This document shows positions 35,632-44,342 of a DNA stretch of 44,468 nucleotides, piece by piece. The notes below the pieces were generated by a model, which saw only the letters and a list, made by a program, of their open reading frames with translations, ran no database searches and was not told where the DNA came from. The stretch spans positions 1 through 44,468 of the forward strand of contig CALXAH010000028.1 in the NCBI GenBank assembly GCA_944386225.1, in the 5' to 3' direction. Every line of letters starts with the position of its first letter. Position 1 is the stretch's first letter. The translations under genes were made by a program, and so were the position numbers. The DNA comes from an uncultured Gemmiger sp. GTDB taxonomy: Bacteria > Bacillota > Clostridia > Oscillospirales > Ruminococcaceae.

Positions 35632-36534
35632 TTGAAAAAAGACAAGAAAATGATCGTATGCTTTTTAACGCCGGCATTGTTCATGTTTTCAGTAATTTTC
35701 CTGTATCCGGTGCTGCGCACGATCGCTATGAGCTTTTTCCAGGTTGAAGGTGTCAGCGATGCCTTCAGCACTTGGAAATTTACCGGTCTGGACAACTACA
35801 TCACTCTGCTGCAGACCCCGATTTTTCTGGACTCTATGAAGAACATGCTGAAGATTTGGGTATACGGCGGCATTGCTGTCATGCTGGTCTCGTTGCTGTT
35901 TGCGGCGATCCTCACCAACGGCCTTGCAGGCAAGACCTTCTATAAAACGGTCATCTATATTCCCAACATCATCAATGCGGTAGCTATGTCCACCATGTGG
36001 ATCACCGCTATCTTCAACAAACGGTTCGGATTTCTGCACAACTTCTTTGCGCTGTTCAATTCCGATCTGGCAAAGACCGACTACATGAGCGGTTCTATCA
36101 AGTTCTGGTCTCTGCTGGTGGCCTTCTGCTTCGGTTCGGTGGGTTACTACATGCTCATTTTCATGGGTGGCATTGAGCGTCTTTCGCCGGACATGTATGA
36201 GGCTGCCACTATCGACGGCGCCAGCAAGGTCAAGCAGTTCACCCGCATCACTTTGCCCCTGCTTCGTGGCGTGTTCAAAACCTGCCTGACCTTCTGGTCC
36301 ATCGGTGTTGTGGGCTTCTTCGTTTGGAGCCAGATGTGGAGTGCGCCGCTGGCCAGCGAGCTGAGCACCACTACGCCCTTTGTTTACATGTACAACATCA
36401 CCTTCGGCACCCAGGGCAACACCTTCCGGAATGCGGCCATGGGCGCAGCTGTGGGTGTGTTGATGGCAGTCACTGTGCTTATCGTTTTCTTCCTGATCAA
36501 CTTCTTGATCAAGGATGACGACGTGGAAGTGTAA
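35632..36534 (+). CDS. Sugar ABC transporter permease (MalF/LacF type)
   Basis: 300 residues, six predicted membrane helices (first: MIVCFLTPALFMFSVIFLYPVL). The cytoplasmic coupling loop has the EAA motif YEAATIDGASKVKQFTRITLPLL. It starts with TTG at 35632, with AAAGGGG 8 bases upstream; no ATG start fits the family N-terminus as well. It pairs with the MalG-type permease 19 bases downstream. Confidence 0.94.
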   Translation: MKKDKKMIVCFLTPALFMFSVIFLYPVLRTIAMSFFQVEGVSDAFSTWKFTGLDNYITLLQTPIFLDSMKNMLKIWVYGGIAVMLVSLLFAAILTNGLAGKTFYKTVIYIPNIINAVAMSTMWITAIFNKRFGFLHNFFALFNSDLAKTDYMSGSIKFWSLLVAFCFGSVGYYMLIFMGGIERLSPDMYEAATIDGASKVKQFTRITLPLLRGVFKTCLTFWSIGVVGFFVWSQMWSAPLASELSTTTPFVYMYNITFGTQGNTFRNAAMGAAVGVLMAVTVLIVFFLINFLIKDDDVEV

Positions 36535-36553
36535 GGAGGGGGGAGAACAAACC

Positions 36554-37417
36554 ATGAAAAAGCAGAAAGCTTCAACGCTGGAGGCCAGAAAGCAGTTGCG
36601 GATGTTGCCGGGCCACCTTGTGGTCGGCCTCTGGTGTCTGTTTACCATCGGCATGCTGGCTTGGATCGTGGCGGCAAGTCTGTCCACCTCGCCTGAAATT
36701 ATGAGGGGTGAAGCCCTCAAGTTTGCCACCGGTTTCCATTTCGAAAACTACATCAACGCCTGGACTGCCAATAACATCTCGGTGTTCTTCGTGAACTCCC
36801 TGCTCTATGCTTCTTGCACCATGGTGGGTTCGCTGGCTATTAGCGCGCCGGCCGCCTATGTGCTGGGGCGATACGTGTTCAAGGGCAACAAGCTGGTTCG
36901 CAATGGCTTTATCACCGCCATGAGCCTGCCTCAGATTATGATCATCCTGCCTTTGTTCTCGCTGGCCACCCAAGCAAGCCTTACCGGCTCCAAATTCGTG
37001 CTGATTTTCATCTACATTGGCATGCAGGTGCCTTACACCACCACTTTCCTTATCAGCTTCTTCTCCTCGCTTTCCAGTGTGTACGAGGAGGCTGCCGCTA
37101 TCGACGGCTGCCCTCCGATGAAAACTTTCTGGAAAATCATGTTGCCTCTGGCCCAGCCGGGCATTGTCACGGTAGGCATCTTCAACTTTATGAATATCTG
37201 GAACGAATACTTCCTGTCGCTGATTTTCGCCTCGTCGGAAAAGAACATGTCGGTTGGCCCCGGCTTGAAGAGCGTGCTCACTGCCATGCAGTATACCGGC
37301 GACTGGGGCGGCCTCTTCGCGGCGGTTGTTATCGTATTCCTGCCCACCCTGGTTCTGTTCCTGTGCCTGTCCAAGACGATCATTAGCGGTATCACCGCAG
37401 GCGGCGTCAAAGGCTGA
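36554..37417 (+). CDS. Sugar ABC transporter permease (MalG type)
   Basis: 287 residues from ATG 36554 (MKKQKASTLEARKQLR), behind AAGGAGGGGGGAG. Membrane helices begin HLVVGLWCLFTIGMLAWIVAASL, and the coupling motif is YEEAAAIDGCPPMKTFWKIMLPLAQPG. The C-terminus SKTIISGITAGGVKG is typical. Second transmembrane half of the importer. Confidence 0.95.
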   Translation: MKKQKASTLEARKQLRMLPGHLVVGLWCLFTIGMLAWIVAASLSTSPEIMRGEALKFATGFHFENYINAWTANNISVFFVNSLLYASCTMVGSLAISAPAAYVLGRYVFKGNKLVRNGFITAMSLPQIMIILPLFSLATQASLTGSKFVLIFIYIGMQVPYTTTFLISFFSSLSSVYEEAAAIDGCPPMKTFWKIMLPLAQPGIVTVGIFNFMNIWNEYFLSLIFASSEKNMSVGPGLKSVLTAMQYTGDWGGLFAAVVIVFLPTLVLFLCLSKTIISGITAGGVKG

Positions 37418-37444
37418 TTTCACAACCAAGAAAGGTCAATACCC

Positions 37445-39343
37445 ATGAAATTTCATACCGCAGATCCCAAACTACGGCAGCTGCTAGACACAGTCAGCGC
37501 GCACCTGCCTCTGTATACTCGTGGGCAGGATGAACTGACCGTGGAAGTGGAGTGGGCAAGTGCGCCCAACTCCCTTCCCAGTTGGAAGAAGGCGGATGGA
37601 AAGCTAAGCATCACCTGCTATACAGCAGGTGATGCCCTAATGCTTATCGGACGCGGCCTCACGCAATCCGATAAGACCTCAGAGACGCTTGAACCCCGCT
37701 TTACCGAGATGGCGGCCATGCTCGATGTATCCCGCAACGCGGTTTACACTCTGCCCACACTGAAAACCTTTCTGTGCCAACTGGCCATGATGGGCTATAC
37801 AGCGTGCTATCTCTATATGGAGGACACCTATGAACTGCCCGGTTACCCCTATTTCGGCTATCGGCGGGGTCGCTACAGCGTAGAGGAGCAAAAGGAGATC
37901 GATCGGTTCGCGCAGTCTGTGGGAATCGAGCTTGTACCCTGCATCCAGACGCTGGCGCACCTTCGCACCGCGATCCGCTGGTCGTATATGCAGCCCATGC
38001 GGGACACCGTTGATAACTTGAAAGTGGGCCACCCGGAAACCGAGGCTCTTGTGGAAGCAATGATTGCTCACTTCAGCAAGACCTTCCAAAGTCGGCGCAT
38101 CCATCTGGGCATGGATGAGGCCGTCAGCCTTGGCACTGGGCGGTATCTGCGGGAAAACGGCTACCGAGACCACCGGGAGATTTTGATGAATCACCTGCAC
38201 ACGGTCTGCCGCTTGTGCGAAAAATATGGATTGCAACCCATGATTTGGGACGATATGCTCTTCCGGGATCGTACTCCCCTGATGGATTACTACGGCAACA
38301 GCGATCCGGTGTCCGAACAGGATGCCGCTTGCTATCCGGCCGGTTTAACCTTTGTGTACTGGGATTATTACCACGACACTCAGGAGGAGTACGAGGCCCA
38401 AATTCGTCGGCGGGGCTGTCTGAAAACAGCCTTTGCTGGCGGTGTTTGGAAATGGGGCGGCTGGGTGCCAAACCTCACCAAGAGTTTCCAGGATTCCCAG
38501 GCGGCAGCGGAAGCCTGCTACAGTCTGGGCGTACAGCATATCCTGGTCACTTTGTGGGGGGATGACGGAGAAGAAACCCCGTTGGCAACCGTACTCCCCG
38601 GCATGGCCCTTTACGGCCTGCTGCGGTATGGCTCTGCTGCGCCGGGCCAGACCGACGCATATTGCCGCTTGTTCAGTGATGCCCCGTTGGCAGCATATAC
38701 CCTCATGGAAAAGCTGAATACGATACCGGGCATACCTCAAGAAAACCTTGAGGCGCTGATTCCGCACAAGTTGCTACTCTACGGAGACATGGCAAGCGAA
38801 TTGTTCCAACCCTCTCTTACCTCCGCGCCTGCAACATTGGCAGCGTATTATGAAGCGCTTGCGCCCCAGTTCGCTGCCTTTGCGCAGAACACACGCTGCG
38901 AGAGTTTGCAACGCATCCTTAAGATGTACCAGTGTCTTTCCCAAGTTTTGTCCATCCGTTGCAACGCCTCTGCCGCGCTGCACGATGCTGTTACTCAGCA
39001 GAGCCAGCAGCAGTCCCTAGCCGCCGCTACAGACCTTCTGATAGAAATGAAAGCCCAGGTCGAAGCCCTTCACGAACTTACAGTGGAGGTCTGGTCTCAA
39101 GAGCGCAAAGGCCAGGGCATGGAAATTCTGGATCTGCGCTTGGGTGGAGTAGCAGCACGTTGCCGGGCACTGTGTAAACGGATCGAGCTGTTCACGGAGG
39201 GACGCATTGACGCTCTTTCCGAACTGGAGGAATCTTTCCTCCCATATCAAGGTATCTTGTCTCTGGACGGTCACACCCCCGGTCGGGAAGCCTACGGAGA
39301 GATTGTTACTGCTAATACGCTGTGCCACCAGTTCAGCGTCTGA
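37445..39343 (+). CDS. GH20 beta-N-acetylhexosaminidase-like enzyme
   Basis: 632 residues, cytoplasmic: there is no signal peptide. Removes terminal beta-linked GlcNAc or GalNAc by substrate-assisted catalysis. A non-catalytic N-terminal domain (about 1-85) precedes the TIM barrel, with MLDVSRNAVYTLPTLKTFLCQLAMMGYT, YLYMEDTYELPGYPYFGYRRGRYS and the catalytic pair D224-E225 in HLGMDEAVSLG. WDDMLFR and a tryptophan-rich FAGGVWKWGGWVPN stretch follow, and a helical C-terminal domain ends the protein. In the operon it would trim GlcNAc from imported oligosaccharides and so expose Gal-beta-1,3-HexNAc for the phosphorylase. Confidence 0.88.
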   Translation: MKFHTADPKLRQLLDTVSAHLPLYTRGQDELTVEVEWASAPNSLPSWKKADGKLSITCYTAGDALMLIGRGLTQSDKTSETLEPRFTEMAAMLDVSRNAVYTLPTLKTFLCQLAMMGYTACYLYMEDTYELPGYPYFGYRRGRYSVEEQKEIDRFAQSVGIELVPCIQTLAHLRTAIRWSYMQPMRDTVDNLKVGHPETEALVEAMIAHFSKTFQSRRIHLGMDEAVSLGTGRYLRENGYRDHREILMNHLHTVCRLCEKYGLQPMIWDDMLFRDRTPLMDYYGNSDPVSEQDAACYPAGLTFVYWDYYHDTQEEYEAQIRRRGCLKTAFAGGVWKWGGWVPNLTKSFQDSQAAAEACYSLGVQHILVTLWGDDGEETPLATVLPGMALYGLLRYGSAAPGQTDAYCRLFSDAPLAAYTLMEKLNTIPGIPQENLEALIPHKLLLYGDMASELFQPSLTSAPATLAAYYEALAPQFAAFAQNTRCESLQRILKMYQCLSQVLSIRCNASAALHDAVTQQSQQQSLAAATDLLIEMKAQVEALHELTVEVWSQERKGQGMEILDLRLGGVAARCRALCKRIELFTEGRIDALSELEESFLPYQGILSLDGHTPGREAYGEIVTANTLCHQFSV

Positions 39344-39364
39344 CATTCACCACACAGAAAGCGA

Positions 39365-41023
39365 ATGGGATTTATGAGTAATATGAATATGACCGCTGCC
39401 CAGCAGCATTATTCCGGTCACCGTGCAACGATTTATTATGTCAGCAGCCGTTCGGGCGACGATACAAACAGCGGCCTCTCCCCTCAAAGCGCCCTGCGCA
39501 GCCTTGATGCGGTCAGCCGTAAGCCGCTGGCGCCCGGCGACAGCATCTTGCTGGAACGTGGCAGTCGATTCGAAGGCGAGTATCTGCACCTGCGTGATAT
39601 CCACGCCTCTGCTGCCAACCCCATTTGCATCGGCGCCTATGGCGAGGGCGTAAAACCTGAGATTCATGCCAACGGGCAGGGCTTGTGGTTCCAGGACTAC
39701 GGTGTACCCCTGGACAACCCGGCTCACAAAAATTCCGGATATGTATCCAGCGCCGTGCTGCTTTATGACTGCGAAGGCATCGAGATTTCTGACTTGTCTA
39801 TCACCAACTGCAGTGAGGAGCCGAACGCTGTCTACAACGCTCTCGACCGTATGGACCGAACCGGTGTGGCGGTGGTGGCGCAGAACAGCGGTACCCTTAG
39901 CCATATCCACCTGCGCGATCTTACAGTGTGTCATGTGCACGGCAATGTGTACAACAAGCATATGAACAACGGTGGCATCTACTTCACTGCCTTCATGCCA
40001 ACAGACGAGGCGAAAACCGGAATTGCCCGGTTTGACGACGTGTGCATTGAGGGTTGCTATCTGGAAGACGTGAATCGGTGGGGCATCGCGGTGGCCTACA
40101 CCGCATATTGCGGCCATTTTCTTACCAAAGAGATCCCCGACGATGTAGTTGCGCGGTACGGTGCCAGCCGCGTAGTCATCCGCCGCAACTTTGTCAAAGA
40201 TGCCGGCGGCGATGCCATCACCACCATGTACTGCGACCGCCCTCTCATCGAGTACAACGTTTCCGATGGAGCTGGCCGCCAGATCAACAAAAAGGACTAC
40301 GCCGAAAGCGACTTCGGTCGGGTGGCAGCCGCCGTCTGGCCTTGGAAATGCAAGGATGCACTGTTCCAGTTCAATGAAGTGTTCAACACCCGTTACCACA
40401 ATGGCGAAAACCAGGACGGCCAGGCTTTTGACGCCGACTGGGGTGACGGCACAATCTACCAGTACAACTACAGCCACGACAATGAGGGCGGCTGCCTGAT
40501 GGTCTGCGGTGAGGAGGCGGTGAACACCGTTTTCCGTTACAATATCAGCCAGAATGATGGCCGGGCCATCCTGTTGCCGGCCAGTAGTCCGGTGGCACAG
40601 GTGTACAACAACACCTTCTATATCAAGGAAGGCGTACCCTTCATCGACACCAACAGCGATGCCGTAGGACCCATGGTGCTGAAGAACAACCTGGTTTACT
40701 ATGCTGGCTCTCATCCCCGGCATGAAAACTGGTACACAGATGTTACCGAATACTCCAACAACCTGTTCTGGGGCTACCAGAACACGCCAGAAAACGGACA
40801 GAATAATCTAACGGCAGATCCCTGTCTGCAGTCGCCCGGCACTGGGAAGACCGGCACCGAACAGGGCCCTGCTCTTGACACCTTGGCAGGTTACTGCTTG
40901 TGCGAGAGCAGCCCTGCTGTCGGCGCTGGGGTAACCACTGGACCGCAGCTGGTGGATTTTTATGGAAATAGCATTCCCAATCCCCCCTCTGTCGGTGCAC
41001 ACCAGTTGCCTGCAAAGAATTAA
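39365..41023 (+). CDS. Right-handed parallel beta-helix protein, probable glycan-active enzyme
   Basis: 552 residues. It begins IYYVSSRSGDDTNSGLSPQS and LAPGDSILLERGSRFEGEYL, a pattern typical of beta-helix carbohydrate enzymes, then repeated N- and D-rich coils (FQDYG, FNEVFNTRYHNGENQDGQ, YNYSHDNEGGC, YNISQNDGRAILL). No signal peptide is visible, so it should be cytoplasmic, which is unusual for this fold. Families such as GH141, GH110 or GH136 share the fold, but I cannot assign one; an alpha-fucosidase, alpha-galactosidase or lacto-N-biosidase-like role would fit the pathway. Start is ATG 39365 or the ATG 9 bases later. Confidence 0.75.
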   Translation: MGFMSNMNMTAAQQHYSGHRATIYYVSSRSGDDTNSGLSPQSALRSLDAVSRKPLAPGDSILLERGSRFEGEYLHLRDIHASAANPICIGAYGEGVKPEIHANGQGLWFQDYGVPLDNPAHKNSGYVSSAVLLYDCEGIEISDLSITNCSEEPNAVYNALDRMDRTGVAVVAQNSGTLSHIHLRDLTVCHVHGNVYNKHMNNGGIYFTAFMPTDEAKTGIARFDDVCIEGCYLEDVNRWGIAVAYTAYCGHFLTKEIPDDVVARYGASRVVIRRNFVKDAGGDAITTMYCDRPLIEYNVSDGAGRQINKKDYAESDFGRVAAAVWPWKCKDALFQFNEVFNTRYHNGENQDGQAFDADWGDGTIYQYNYSHDNEGGCLMVCGEEAVNTVFRYNISQNDGRAILLPASSPVAQVYNNTFYIKEGVPFIDTNSDAVGPMVLKNNLVYYAGSHPRHENWYTDVTEYSNNLFWGYQNTPENGQNNLTADPCLQSPGTGKTGTEQGPALDTLAGYCLCESSPAVGAGVTTGPQLVDFYGNSIPNPPSVGAHQLPAKN

Positions 41024-41060
41024 GAAATTACCATCAATTGATGAAGGATAGGTTCTATCA

Positions 41061-43229
41061 ATGAATAACGATTTGAAAACCGGTCGAGTAACCATTCCCA
41101 CCAACCTCGACGTTGTACCTGAGACCATCGAGATTTTGAAACGCTGGGGCGCGGACGCAATTCGGGACTGCGACGGCACCGAATTCCCCGAAGAACTCAC
41201 TAAAGTGGGTGCGAAAATCTATTCCACCTACTATACCACCCGCAAGGACAACGCTTGGGCGAAGGCGAATCCGGACGAGGTACAGCAGTGCTACATTATG
41301 ACCGGCTTTTACACCGCCGAGAACGGCGAGCTGCGCATACCTCTCATGCAGGGTATCAGTGATGAGCTGTTGCAGGTAAACACCCGGGATGATATGAAGC
41401 GCTGGTGGGAGGTCGTGGATCGTACCACTGGTCAGCCGCTGTCCCCCGATTCCTGGAGCTACGACGAGACAGATGGCTGCGTGGTCATTCCCGCGCCGGA
41501 AGCCTACCACGAGTACACCGTGAGTTTTCTGGCTTACATCATTTGGGATCCCGTACATATGTACAACGCGGTGACCAACGACTGGAAGGACTTTGAACAT
41601 CAAATCACCTTCGATGTACGTCAGCCCAAAACTCACAAGTTCACCATGGAACGCCTGCGCAAGTTCATCGCCGACCATCCCTACGTGAACGTGATCCGCT
41701 ACACTACCTTCTTCCATCAGTTCACGCTGGTGTTTGATGAGCTGAAGCGCGAAAAGTATGTGGACTGGTTCGGCTATTCTGCCTCCGTGTCCCCCTACAT
41801 CCTGGAGCAGTTTGAGAAAGAAGTGGGCTATAAGTTCCGCCCCGAGTACATCATCGACCAGGGCTACTACAACAACCAGTACCGTGTGCCCAGCAAGGAG
41901 TTCAAGGACTTTATGGCTTTCCAGCGTCGCGAGGTAGCGAAGCTGGCCAAGGAAATGGTGGACATCACCCACGAGCTGGGCAAGGAAGCCATGATGTTCC
42001 TTGGTGACCACTGGATCGGCACCGAGCCCTATCTGCCGGAGTTTGCCTCTATTGGGTTGGACGCCGTGGTGGGCAGTGTGGGTAATGGCTCTACCCTGCG
42101 CCTCATCAGCGACATCCCCGGCGTGAAATACACCGAGGGCCGCTTCCTGCCCTACTTCTTCCCCGACACCTTCCACGAGGGCGGCGACCCGGTGAAGGAA
42201 GCCAAGGAAAACTGGGTCACTGCGCGGCGGGCTATCCTGCGCAAGCCGGTGGACCGCATCGGCTACGGCGGCTATCTGAAACTGGCTCTGGAGTTCCCTG
42301 AATTCATCGACTACGTGGAGAGCGTTTGCAACGAGTTCCGTGAGTTGTACGAGAATGCCCGTGGCACCACCGCCTACTGCATCAAGACTGTGGCGGTTCT
42401 GAACAGCTGGGGCAAAGCCCGCAGCTGGGGCTGCCATATGGTGCATCACGCACTGTATCAAAAGCAGAACTACAGCTACGCCGGTATCATCGAGGTGCTC
42501 TCTGGCGCGCCCTTTGATGTGCGTTTCATCAGCTTTGACGACATCAAGGCTGATCCCTCCGTCCTGAACGATGTGGACGTGCTGGTGAACGTGGGCGATG
42601 GCGACACCGCCCACACTGGCGGCGCGGTATGGGAAGATCCGGCAGTATCCGCTACGATTCGTGGTTTCATCCGCCAGGGTGGCGGCTTCATCGGTGTGGG
42701 TGAGCCTTCCGGTCATCAGTACCAGGGCCGTTACCTCCAGCTGGCTGCCGCGCTCGGCGTGGAGAAAGAGACTGGCCTGACTCTTAACTATGATAAGTAC
42801 AACTGGGATGAGCATCCCGACCACTTCATCCTGGCTGACACCACCAAGCCGGTGGACTTCGGCGAAGGCAAGAAGAGCATTTACGCTCTGGAGAACACTG
42901 AGATACTGGTGCAGCGGGAAAAGGAAGTGCAGATGGCCGTCAACGAGTACGGCGCCGGCCGCAGTGTGTATATCAGCGGCCTGCCCTACAGCTTTGAGAA
43001 CAGCCGCATTCTGTATCGTTCCATTCTTTGGGCCAGCCACAGCGAGGACGAACTGCACAAGTGGTTCAGCTCCAACTACAATGTGGAAGTGCATGCCTAT
43101 GTGAAGAACGGCAAGTACTGCGTGGTCAACAACACCTACGAGCCGCAGCACACCACTGTCTACACCGGTGATGGTGCCAGCTTCGATTTGGATATGGACG
43201 CCAACGAAATCCGCTGGTACGAAATTTAA
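41061..43229 (+). CDS. GH112 1,3-beta-galactosyl-N-acetylhexosamine phosphorylase
   Basis: 722 residues, cytoplasmic. Splits galacto-N-biose (mucin core 1) or lacto-N-biose (milk oligosaccharide) with phosphate into galactose-1-phosphate and HexNAc. Strong match to my memory of the bifidobacterial LnpA/GLNBP: WGADAIRDCDGTEFPEEL, HEYTVSFLAYIIWDPVHMYN, TTFFHQFTLVFDE, MMFLGDHWIGTEPY with the likely catalytic D316, and PGVKYTEGRFLPYFFPDTF. The C-terminal part is a beta-domain (ILNSWGKARSWGC onward). Distinction from galactosyl-rhamnose phosphorylases rests on the GH20 and transport context and on overall similarity. Kinase, GalT and GalE genes needed downstream are not in the window. Confidence 0.92.
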   Translation: MNNDLKTGRVTIPTNLDVVPETIEILKRWGADAIRDCDGTEFPEELTKVGAKIYSTYYTTRKDNAWAKANPDEVQQCYIMTGFYTAENGELRIPLMQGISDELLQVNTRDDMKRWWEVVDRTTGQPLSPDSWSYDETDGCVVIPAPEAYHEYTVSFLAYIIWDPVHMYNAVTNDWKDFEHQITFDVRQPKTHKFTMERLRKFIADHPYVNVIRYTTFFHQFTLVFDELKREKYVDWFGYSASVSPYILEQFEKEVGYKFRPEYIIDQGYYNNQYRVPSKEFKDFMAFQRREVAKLAKEMVDITHELGKEAMMFLGDHWIGTEPYLPEFASIGLDAVVGSVGNGSTLRLISDIPGVKYTEGRFLPYFFPDTFHEGGDPVKEAKENWVTARRAILRKPVDRIGYGGYLKLALEFPEFIDYVESVCNEFRELYENARGTTAYCIKTVAVLNSWGKARSWGCHMVHHALYQKQNYSYAGIIEVLSGAPFDVRFISFDDIKADPSVLNDVDVLVNVGDGDTAHTGGAVWEDPAVSATIRGFIRQGGGFIGVGEPSGHQYQGRYLQLAAALGVEKETGLTLNYDKYNWDEHPDHFILADTTKPVDFGEGKKSIYALENTEILVQREKEVQMAVNEYGAGRSVYISGLPYSFENSRILYRSILWASHSEDELHKWFSSNYNVEVHAYVKNGKYCVVNNTYEPQHTTVYTGDGASFDLDMDANEIRWYEI

Positions 43230-43271
43230 TAACTTCCTTCTTCTAATTCGCGTTAAACATCTTCCCCTCAT

Positions 43272-43315
43272 GCCGGGCGGCCTCCTCGATACTTCCGAGA
43301 GGCTGCCCGGCTTTT
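43272..43315 (+). terminator. Terminator of the glycan operon
   Basis: GCCGGGCGGCCTC pairs with GAGGCTGCCCGGC (13 bp with one wobble) and is followed by TTTTCT. The remaining bases to 43461 contain no gene that I can see and are AT-richer. Confidence 0.9.
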
Positions 43316-43461
43316 CTCTACCGCTAGGTGGGCGAATTCACAAAACGTTCTTGTGCCACAGCTTGCCTATATTGAGGGATTCTGAGTCGGTTTATGGCTT
43401 AGTGACCCCTATTTCCACCTTCAGTCGCATTTAATAAAACTTGCGACAGTTTCCTATTTCT

Positions 43462-44268
43462 CTAAGCGTTTCTCAAATAATTGCTTTGAAAAGTATGATT
43501 TTTACTATAAAAGCAGAAGGCTTTCACAATATATGCGCTACTTCCATCGCCATACTTAGCATCGATAATTTTGCTAAAGTAGTCATTGGAATAAATCTCT
43601 ATCACCGTCTGACAGTAGTTTCCCGCATTTCCAACTTTCGCAGCGTGGTCAACCTCCAGAGCAGTTGCGACTATTTCTCTGACAATCTGCTGGACCGGCT
43701 CTGAGCTAACATTCTCTTCTTTGTGACGTGCCAACGCAAGAAACTTATCATCTGTGCGTTTTTCTTCCGGGATTTGAGATTGCCACTGATCCGCAATTTC
43801 AGAGAAATGTTCCAGATTGTGCTTCATGGCTTCCGTATACTTTTCAATGCTGCCAAACTGTTGAATCGCAAGCCTTGCAACGTTACTTTCATCCTCTTTG
43901 ATCTTTTGAATGAACATATCGAAATTATCGACACTGCCCCAGTGTTGTGTGACAGCTTGTGTCTGATTGGCCTTGAACTCTTCCAGGGCGCTGATATAAT
44001 CCGACAAGTCAAATTCTTTAAAACTCATACAGGCTTCTCCTCTCTCAAGACGTTCTAGGAGTTGTATAAGTCGGTCAAGCCGATTGCGCTTTAGGAGAAA
44101 AAGCTCCTTTTGCCTTTTGAATGCATTGATCCTGTCAAAATCCGGCTGTTGCAAAATTTGCCCTATTTCTTTCAACGGAAATCCCAACTCACGGAAAAAC
44201 AGGATTTGTTGCAAGGTCTGCATTGCGTTAGTGAGACTCTTTTTTGCGGGATTGATTTGATTGCTCAT
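43462..44268 (-). CDS. TipA-like MerR family protein lacking most of its helix-turn-helix
   Basis: 268 residues. The C-terminal half is a TipAS-type drug-recognition domain (WGSVDNFDMFIQKIKEDE, WQSQIPEEKRTDDKF, YGDGSSAYIVKAFCFY). Before it is the MerR effector-side helix LQQILFFRELGFPLKEIGQIL and a dimer coiled coil (LKRNRLDRLIQLLERLERG). The winged helix-turn-helix that should occupy the first 40 or so residues is missing: the protein starts MSNQINPAKKSLTNAMQTLQQ, right after a strong AGGAGG site, and no HTH is encoded upstream. It may be a drug-binding protein without DNA binding or the result of an in-frame deletion. It is divergent from a promoter leading out of the window. Confidence 0.8.
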   Translation of the reverse strand: MSNQINPAKKSLTNAMQTLQQILFFRELGFPLKEIGQILQQPDFDRINAFKRQKELFLLKRNRLDRLIQLLERLERGEACMSFKEFDLSDYISALEEFKANQTQAVTQHWGSVDNFDMFIQKIKEDESNVARLAIQQFGSIEKYTEAMKHNLEHFSEIADQWQSQIPEEKRTDDKFLALARHKEENVSSEPVQQIVREIVATALEVDHAAKVGNAGNYCQTVIEIYSNDYFSKIIDAKYGDGSSAYIVKAFCFYSKNHTFQSNYLRNA

Positions 44269-44293
44269 GTTGATCCTCCTATTTTGTAATGCG

Positions 44294-44322
44294 TTGACTT
44301 TATGGGATAGGTATGCTATCTT
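44294..44322 (+). promoter_or_regulatory. Candidate promoter with inverted repeat, divergent from the TipA-like gene
   Basis: -35 TTGACT (44294-44299), 17-nt spacer, -10-like TATCTT (44317-44322). The inverted repeat GATAG-N5-CTATC (44306-44320) lies in the spacer, where MerR-family proteins bind. The gene it drives begins at or beyond the right edge. Confidence 0.5.
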
Positions 44323-44324
44323 TT

Positions 44325-44342
44325 GGTTAGATACGGCTAACC
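44325..44342. repeat. Inverted repeat GGTTAG-N6-CTAACC
   Basis: A perfect 6-bp dyad directly downstream of the candidate promoter, in the expected leader of the next plus-strand gene. It may be an operator or RNA hairpin. The DNA from 44343 to 44468 is AT-rich with no gene I can support. Confidence 0.45.

Noticed and set aside
41061-43229. Galactosyl-rhamnose phosphorylase
   Set aside because: Same GH112 family, but the motif similarity to the bifidobacterial galacto-N-biose/lacto-N-biose enzyme and the GH20 and sulfatase context favour HexNAc substrates; not excluded without an assay.
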